NCBI GenBank assembly: GCA_021846605.1
Contig: JAJZWQ010000050.1
Span: 1-17,598, forward strand
DNA: 17,598 bases
Direction of reading: 5' to 3'
DNA from: Bacillota bacterium
Lineage (GTDB): Bacteria; Bacillota_E; RBS10-35; JAJYVN01
How positions within the stretch are numbered: position 1 is the first letter of the stretch; each line of letters starts with the position of its first letter. The notes beneath the pieces are model-generated. The model did not search any database, had not been told where the DNA came from, and was given only the letters and a program-made list of their open reading frames with translations. Of this stretch, positions 13,516 through 17,598 are shown one piece after another. Both the position numbers and the translations under genes were made by a program.

Positions 13516-14859
13516 TCAGAGGCCGCAGCACTTCTTATACTTCTGCCCGCTGCCGCACGGACAGGGGTCGTTGCGCCCAGGCAGTTCGGCCGCCGCCGCA
13601 TCCCCCATCGCCGGCCCCTGGCCGGCGCGGAAGCGCGCCGCCGCGAGGCGCGCGGCATCGAGCCCAGGAGCGGGCAGCGGCACCCCCACCCGGCGGCGCG
13701 CCTCCGAGGCCACCCCGCAGAGACGATCGTACGCGTAGGCGTAAAACCGGCGGTACGACCCGCAAAAATGGGGCAGCGACGTCGCGGCGTCCCCGCCGGA
13801 CATCTGCCGGTAGCGCGGACATTCACCGTGACACAGGGGACGCCAGCGGCAATCCAAACAGGCCTTGGGCAGGTTCGGCTTCAGGGTGAGGAAGTGGCCA
13901 AAGCGCTCCCCGGCGAGCATCTCCTCCAGACCCATTTCATGGATGTTACCCAAACGCCAGTCGCCTTCGACAAAGAAATCACACGGGTAGCAGTCGCCGT
14001 TGTGCTCGAGGACCACGTAGCCGCCGCAGGCCGGGGCCAGCTGGCAGACCTCCGCCGGGACTCCGAGCAGCATCTGCACCGCGTTGTCGAAGAATCGGAT
14101 CCGCACCCGCTCCGTCCCGGCCTCCAGCCAGGCGTCAAACAGGCCGCAGAGGAAGTCGCCGTAGGCGGCGGCGCCGATGGCGCCCGGCGCCAGACCGCCG
14201 TGGGCGATGGCGTCGCTCCCGGGCGCCGCCTCCGCCAGTGGGATGAACTGCAGGTTGTCCAGCCCGAGTCTGACGAGGTAGCGCAGCAGATCGCGCGGCC
14301 GGCCGACATTGGACGCCTGCACCACCGTCAGCACGTTGAAGTCGACGCCGGCCCCGCGCAGGTGGTCCAGCCCCTGCAGCACCCGGTGGTGGGTCTCGCG
14401 GTCGCCCGCGTCGCGGCGGTAGTGGTCGTGCCACTCCGGCGGGCCGTCCAGGCTGACCCCGACGAGGAAGTCGTGGGCGCGCAGGAACTGGGCCCAGGAG
14501 CGGTCGAGCAGGGTGCCGTTGGTTTGGAGGGCGTGCGTCACCCGGGCCCGGGGTGCGAGTTCCCCCTGCCGCTGCAGCATGGACTCATAGAAATCCAGGC
14601 CCATCAGGGTCGGCTCGCCACCCTGCCAGGCAAACGACAACTGCGGCCCGTTCCAGGCCAGGTAGGACGTCAAGAAGCGCTCGAACGTCTCCAGGCTGAG
14701 GCGCGGCCCGCGTTCCCACGGATACATCCCCTGCTTGGCCAGGTAAAAGCAGTAGCTGCAGCGCAGGTTGCACAGGCTGGACGCCGGCTTGACCAGCACG
14801 CCGATCGGCCGGCGGCGCACCGTTTCGGACGCGGCGTCGCGGATCGCGCCGACGGGCAC
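13516..14859 (-). CDS. radical SAM/SPASM enzyme, anaerobic sulfatase-maturase-like, SEC-C tail
   Basis: 447 residues. The radical SAM cluster motif CNLRCSYC (Cys30, 34, 37) is followed by a GGEPTL AdoMet motif at 80-85. The C-terminal SPASM region has Cys272, 278, 290, 293 and 334, 337, 343, 347, 366 for auxiliary 4Fe-4S clusters. The YPCDFFV segment with Asp294 after Cys293 matches the catalytic-base region of anaerobic sulfatase-maturating enzymes, which oxidise a Cys or Ser of a sulfatase to formylglycine. A SEC-C zinc motif (Cys433, 435, 444, 445; RNDPCPCGSGQKYKKCC) ends the protein. I chose GTG 14859 because AGGGGGG lies six to seven bases upstream; the frame stays open to 15267 but overlaps the peptidase gene. 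No sulfatase is in the window. A peptide-modifying role is an alternative. Confidence 0.85.
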   Translation of the reverse strand: MPVGAIRDAASETVRRRPIGVLVKPASSLCNLRCSYCFYLAKQGMYPWERGPRLSLETFERFLTSYLAWNGPQLSFAWQGGEPTLMGLDFYESMLQRQGELAPRARVTHALQTNGTLLDRSWAQFLRAHDFLVGVSLDGPPEWHDHYRRDAGDRETHHRVLQGLDHLRGAGVDFNVLTVVQASNVGRPRDLLRYLVRLGLDNLQFIPLAEAAPGSDAIAHGGLAPGAIGAAAYGDFLCGLFDAWLEAGTERVRIRFFDNAVQMLLGVPAEVCQLAPACGGYVVLEHNGDCYPCDFFVEGDWRLGNIHEMGLEEMLAGERFGHFLTLKPNLPKACLDCRWRPLCHGECPRYRQMSGGDAATSLPHFCGSYRRFYAYAYDRLCGVASEARRRVGVPLPAPGLDAARLAAARFRAGQGPAMGDAAAAELPGRNDPCPCGSGQKYKKCCGL

Positions 14860-14883
14860 GCCTATCCCCCCTGTCGGTCTCCA

Positions 14884-14908
14884 CGGTGCCCGCAACGCAC
14901 GGGCACCG
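14884..14908 (-). terminator. hairpin between the peptidase and radical SAM genes
   Basis: Perfect 9-bp stem CGGTGCCCG/CGGGCACCG with a seven-base loop in the 98-base gap, just upstream of the radical SAM ribosome-binding site. No T tract. It could partially terminate, protect an RNA end or act in differential expression of the two genes. Its inner stem and loop resemble the hairpin at 3166-3202. Confidence 0.4.
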
Positions 14909-14957
14909 CCAAGCCGCTGCGCCCCGCACCACACCGCAGGGTTCGCATGGCCCCAGC

Positions 14958-17598
14958 CTATCCCCCTTTGGGCGGATGATGCAGCGTACCAATGGACCCT
15001 GCGCGACCGTCCGTTTGGCCAGTCCACGCCGGTGGCGCCACATCGATGCGTTCCAGCTGCCGTCCATCGCCCAGGGCGGCGTTGGCCGCTTCCAGCATGC
15101 CGCCGCCCGCCAACACGCAGACGGCTTCCAGGCCGCGGGCCTCTGCGAGGGCCTCGCCCATCGCACGGCGCACGGAGGCCGCCGTGGCCGCCCGTGCGAC
15201 CGCGTGGTAGCGCTCGCGCACCTCCGGTGTGGTTGCGGCGACGTGCCGCACCAGGGCCGCGCCGCACACCTCCTGGGGGCGCAGCGGACGCACGGAGTCC
15301 TTGAGCGTGGCGATCACCGCCCGATCCAGTTCAACCGGCCCCCAGGCATCGCCGCGGATCCAATCCTCCAGACGGGCAAAGACGTCGAGGGTGCGAACCA
15401 CATGGGGGTCCTGCCAGGACAGCAGTGCGAGTTCGCCCGCCAGCGCGTCGTAGGCGCAGGCCCCTCCGTAGGCCGTGCCGCGGAAGCGGATCTCAGGCCG
15501 CACATACTCTGCCGTTGCCAGTTGCGCCCCCACCGCCACAAGGGGCGCGTCCGGGTGGGCCTGAGGCGGGGCCGGCAGGACATGGGCGCAGTACGCAACC
15601 GTCACCGGCGCCACCAGCCCCTGGCGCAACGGACCGAGGCCGGCGGCCGACGGCGCCCCGCCCGAAGGCAGCCCGGCGCCGCCCCAGCGTTCGACGGCCT
15701 GCGTCAGGGCCCGAAGGGGGGCTGCGCCGCCCACGAAGCTGACCGCCGCCGGCCCGGCAGCCGCCACCGCGTCCCGCACCGCGCCGACGGCTGCCGCCAA
15801 CGACTCCGCCCGTTCGTCGAACGCAGCGTCCCACCCCTCCAGGCGGCGCAGGGCGGGCAGACCCGACAGCGTCTCCACCAGGGCGCCGTCCGGACCAAGC
15901 GCGGCCGACGCGCGCCGGCGGGCCGTGGCCACGCCACCGCTGATCAACCCGGTACGCTTTGCGGCCAACGACTCCCCGACCACCACCCGCAGCCGCCGCG
16001 CGTCCCCCGGATCCAGGGCGAACAAGAGGTCGGACAACACCGCAAGGGCCTCAGGGAACACGCCGTCCAGGGCCTTGAGGGCAACGCGCAGCCGGCGCAG
16101 CGGCCGGCCGTCGGCCGCCCGTCCCACCACCGGCCAGGCCTGCAGCCCTCCGGTGGACGCCGCCAGGCGATGGGCCTGGACGGTGTAGTCGAGGCCCGCC
16201 GCACCGAGCCGCCGCAGCCACTCGGCGTAGTGCGCCGCCGCCGGCCAGCGGTCCGCCGCCAGACCCTCCAGGTCGAAGTCCATTTCAAGGTACGCGATGC
16301 CGTTGGTCGGGACGTCCGTCACCAGCAGCGTGCCCCCGCCAAGCGCACCGGTGGTCGTCGGCAGGTGGCGCGGCCGCTTTGGCACATCCCCGCGCCGCAG
16401 CTGCGGCAGGAGCGCCACGGCCTCGGGAGGGTTGGGCAGCGCCGCGTCGCGGTCCACGGCCGCCGAGGCCGCGGCCAAGGCCTGAAGCTGCGGCGCATCC
16501 AACGTCTGGCGCAGCGTCCGCAGTCGGGCGGCCAGCGCGGCGTCCCGCCCCGCCTGCAACCCCGGCTCCGGGCGCAGCACCGTGCGCAGCCGATGCGGAT
16601 TCCCCACCAGACGCTGCGCGATCAGCCGGTTGAACAGGCGCGGCTCGGCCCGCCACGCCTCCTGGCAGGCATCCAGGGCCTGGCGCAACCGCAGGAAGGC
16701 CAGCGGGTCCCCGCCCGCGACCCAGGGCCGCGCCGCGTCCAAGAACACCCACAGCGGATGCATCGGCCGGATCTCCTGGTGGCGGTAGCGGGCCTGGCGA
16801 AAGGCCGCCTCGACGTGCGCGGCCGGAAAGGTCTCGTCCGCGAGCCGTCCCAGCGTCTCCAGGACCAGCGCCTCAAAGGCGTCCGCCCGTTCCGGCTCGG
16901 AGCCCTTCAGGCCGACCTGCAGGACCGCCTCCGCCCCGAGCATGTGGACGCCGCTGTGGGTGACCGCCTGCCCCAGGCGGCTCTCCACCAGGGCGCGCCG
17001 CAACGGGGCCGCCTCGCTGCCGTCCAGCAGCCAGGCGAGCACCTCCAGGGCGACCGCGTCGCCGGGATCCGTGGCGGTACCGGCAAGCCACTGCAGCAGC
17101 ATCCACGTCTGCCCGGCGCCGGCCCCCCCCGCTCCAGGGTCGTAGGTCGCCTCGGTGCGTCGCGGTGCGCCCCAGCGCGCCTGGCGATCGGGCGGCTCCA
17201 GGGGGCGGCCCGCACCGAAACCGGTGAGCCGCGGCTCCAAAAACGCGAGGTACTCCGTCAGGGGTTGGTCGCCGTAGGTCAAAAACAGGGCCTGCCCGGG
17301 GTGGTAGTGGCTGGCGTGGAACCGGCGCAGCCCCGCGTAGTCCAGATCCAGGATGGCCTCGGGCCGGCCGCCGGAACTGTGGGCATACACCGTATCGGGC
17401 AGGAGCGCCACCTGCGCCTCGACGGAGAGGCACACCTCGGGGCGCGAGAAGTAGCCTTTCATTTCGTTGTAGACGATGCCGGTCGCCGCCAGGGCCCCCT
17501 GGGGGTCGGCCGGATCGGCCGGGGTCCGCCGGTGACCCTCGCGGCGAAAGGTGTCCTCCGTCAGCAGCGGATGGAAGACGGCGTCAAAGTAGACGGCC
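14958..17598 (-). CDS. M16C metallopeptidase (presequence-protease-like), N-terminus outside window
   Basis: At least 879 residues, open through the right edge of the window; the ATG at 17462 is internal. The sequence upstream of it continues as AVYFDAVFHPLLTEDTFRRE, then GIVYNEMKGYFSRPEVCLSV. This is the conserved region that follows the zinc motif HxxEH in PreP/Cym1 and other M16C insulinase-family peptidases. The motif itself (normally about 80-100 residues from the start) is beyond the edge, so catalytic competence cannot be judged. M16C enzymes form a clamshell of two halves and degrade peptides into fragments. The length agrees with PreP (about 970 residues). The absence of a visible export signal cannot be tested either. 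It precedes the radical SAM gene on the same strand by 98 bases. Confidence 0.9.
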   Translation of the reverse strand, partial: AVYFDAVFHPLLTEDTFRREGHRRTPADPADPQGALAATGIVYNEMKGYFSRPEVCLSVEAQVALLPDTVYAHSSGGRPEAILDLDYAGLRRFHASHYHPGQALFLTYGDQPLTEYLAFLEPRLTGFGAGRPLEPPDRQARWGAPRRTEATYDPGAGGAGAGQTWMLLQWLAGTATDPGDAVALEVLAWLLDGSEAAPLRRALVESRLGQAVTHSGVHMLGAEAVLQVGLKGSEPERADAFEALVLETLGRLADETFPAAHVEAAFRQARYRHQEIRPMHPLWVFLDAARPWVAGGDPLAFLRLRQALDACQEAWRAEPRLFNRLIAQRLVGNPHRLRTVLRPEPGLQAGRDAALAARLRTLRQTLDAPQLQALAAASAAVDRDAALPNPPEAVALLPQLRRGDVPKRPRHLPTTTGALGGGTLLVTDVPTNGIAYLEMDFDLEGLAADRWPAAAHYAEWLRRLGAAGLDYTVQAHRLAASTGGLQAWPVVGRAADGRPLRRLRVALKALDGVFPEALAVLSDLLFALDPGDARRLRVVVGESLAAKRTGLISGGVATARRRASAALGPDGALVETLSGLPALRRLEGWDAAFDERAESLAAAVGAVRDAVAAAGPAAVSFVGGAAPLRALTQAVERWGGAGLPSGGAPSAAGLGPLRQGLVAPVTVAYCAHVLPAPPQAHPDAPLVAVGAQLATAEYVRPEIRFRGTAYGGACAYDALAGELALLSWQDPHVVRTLDVFARLEDWIRGDAWGPVELDRAVIATLKDSVRPLRPQEVCGAALVRHVAATTPEVRERYHAVARAATAASVRRAMGEALAEARGLEAVCVLAGGGMLEAANAALGDGRQLERIDVAPPAWTGQTDGRAGSIGTLHHPPKGG

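Noticed and set aside
13381..13738. Plus-strand GTG frame with an AAGGAAGGGG ribosome-binding-like site
   Set aside because: Product is Arg/Pro-rich, unlike protein, and mostly overlaps the 3' end of the radical SAM gene in antisense; the SD-like stretch is expected by chance.
13318..14979. Long plus-strand open frame (553 residues) opposite the radical SAM gene
   Set aside because: Antisense shadow; the minus strand carries all expected cysteine motifs.
14860..15267. N-terminal extension of the radical SAM frame
   Set aside because: It overlaps the peptidase gene, is Gly/Arg-rich, and the GTG at 14859 has a strong ribosome-binding site.
1..17598. CRISPR arrays, tRNA or rRNA genes
   Set aside because: No regularly spaced direct repeats and no recognisable tRNA or rRNA sequence were seen on reading either strand.

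Overview
The window is high-GC bacterial DNA, most likely from a Gram-positive (monoderm) organism. The signs are an LPxTG sortase substrate, lipoprotein solute-binding proteins with arginine-rich (Tat-like) signal peptides, a PreP-like M16C peptidase and a SEC-C-tailed anaerobic sulfatase-maturase-type radical SAM enzyme. A high-GC member of the Bacillota (a thermophilic or anaerobic Clostridia-like lineage) fits best, but this is inference from gene types, not a phylogenetic result. Almost all intact genes lie on the minus strand; the main exception is a Gfo/Idh/MocA dehydrogenase.

Left part (1-3300): two broken, directly repeated copies of the left half of one IS3-family element (200-560 and 2327-3099). 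They flank a solute-binding lipoprotein gene (821-2230) of visibly lower GC than the rest, and the remnant of a DUF4406-like gene cut off at the edge of the first copy. Both IS copies carry the same one-base deletion in orfA. The second copy also has a nonsense codon and a missing catalytic Asp in orfB.

Middle (3300-8150): a two-winged-helix plus zinc-ribbon regulator with a readable sigma-A-type promoter, a gene-poor gap of about 640 bases, a P-loop ATPase with a small HTH-like gene upstream of it, and an LPxTG-anchored surface protein with a carbohydrate-binding-like beta domain.

8150-9707: a minus-strand set of DUF2249 protein, hemerythrin-like protein and Crp/Fnr regulator, probably an oxygen- or nitric-oxide-related module. 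A GGTGA-N6-TCACC site sits where a class II Crp/Fnr activator site would be expected upstream of the first gene.

9827-13293: a Gfo/Idh/MocA oxidoreductase (+) and a large solute-binding lipoprotein (-) converge on a shared hairpin. The lipoprotein is a paralogue of the one at 821-2230 and carries an extra C-terminal concanavalin-like (DUF1349-type) domain. The two genes are preceded by nearly identical bipartite elements: GCGGCAGGA, 18 nt, then TATCTATYCGGTTAGATGC. This is the most notable signal in the window; it implies the two genes form one regulon, probably for uptake and oxidation of a carbohydrate.

13516-17598: a radical SAM/SPASM enzyme with a SEC-C tail follows a PreP-like M16C metallopeptidase whose N-terminus, including the expected zinc motif, lies beyond the window edge.
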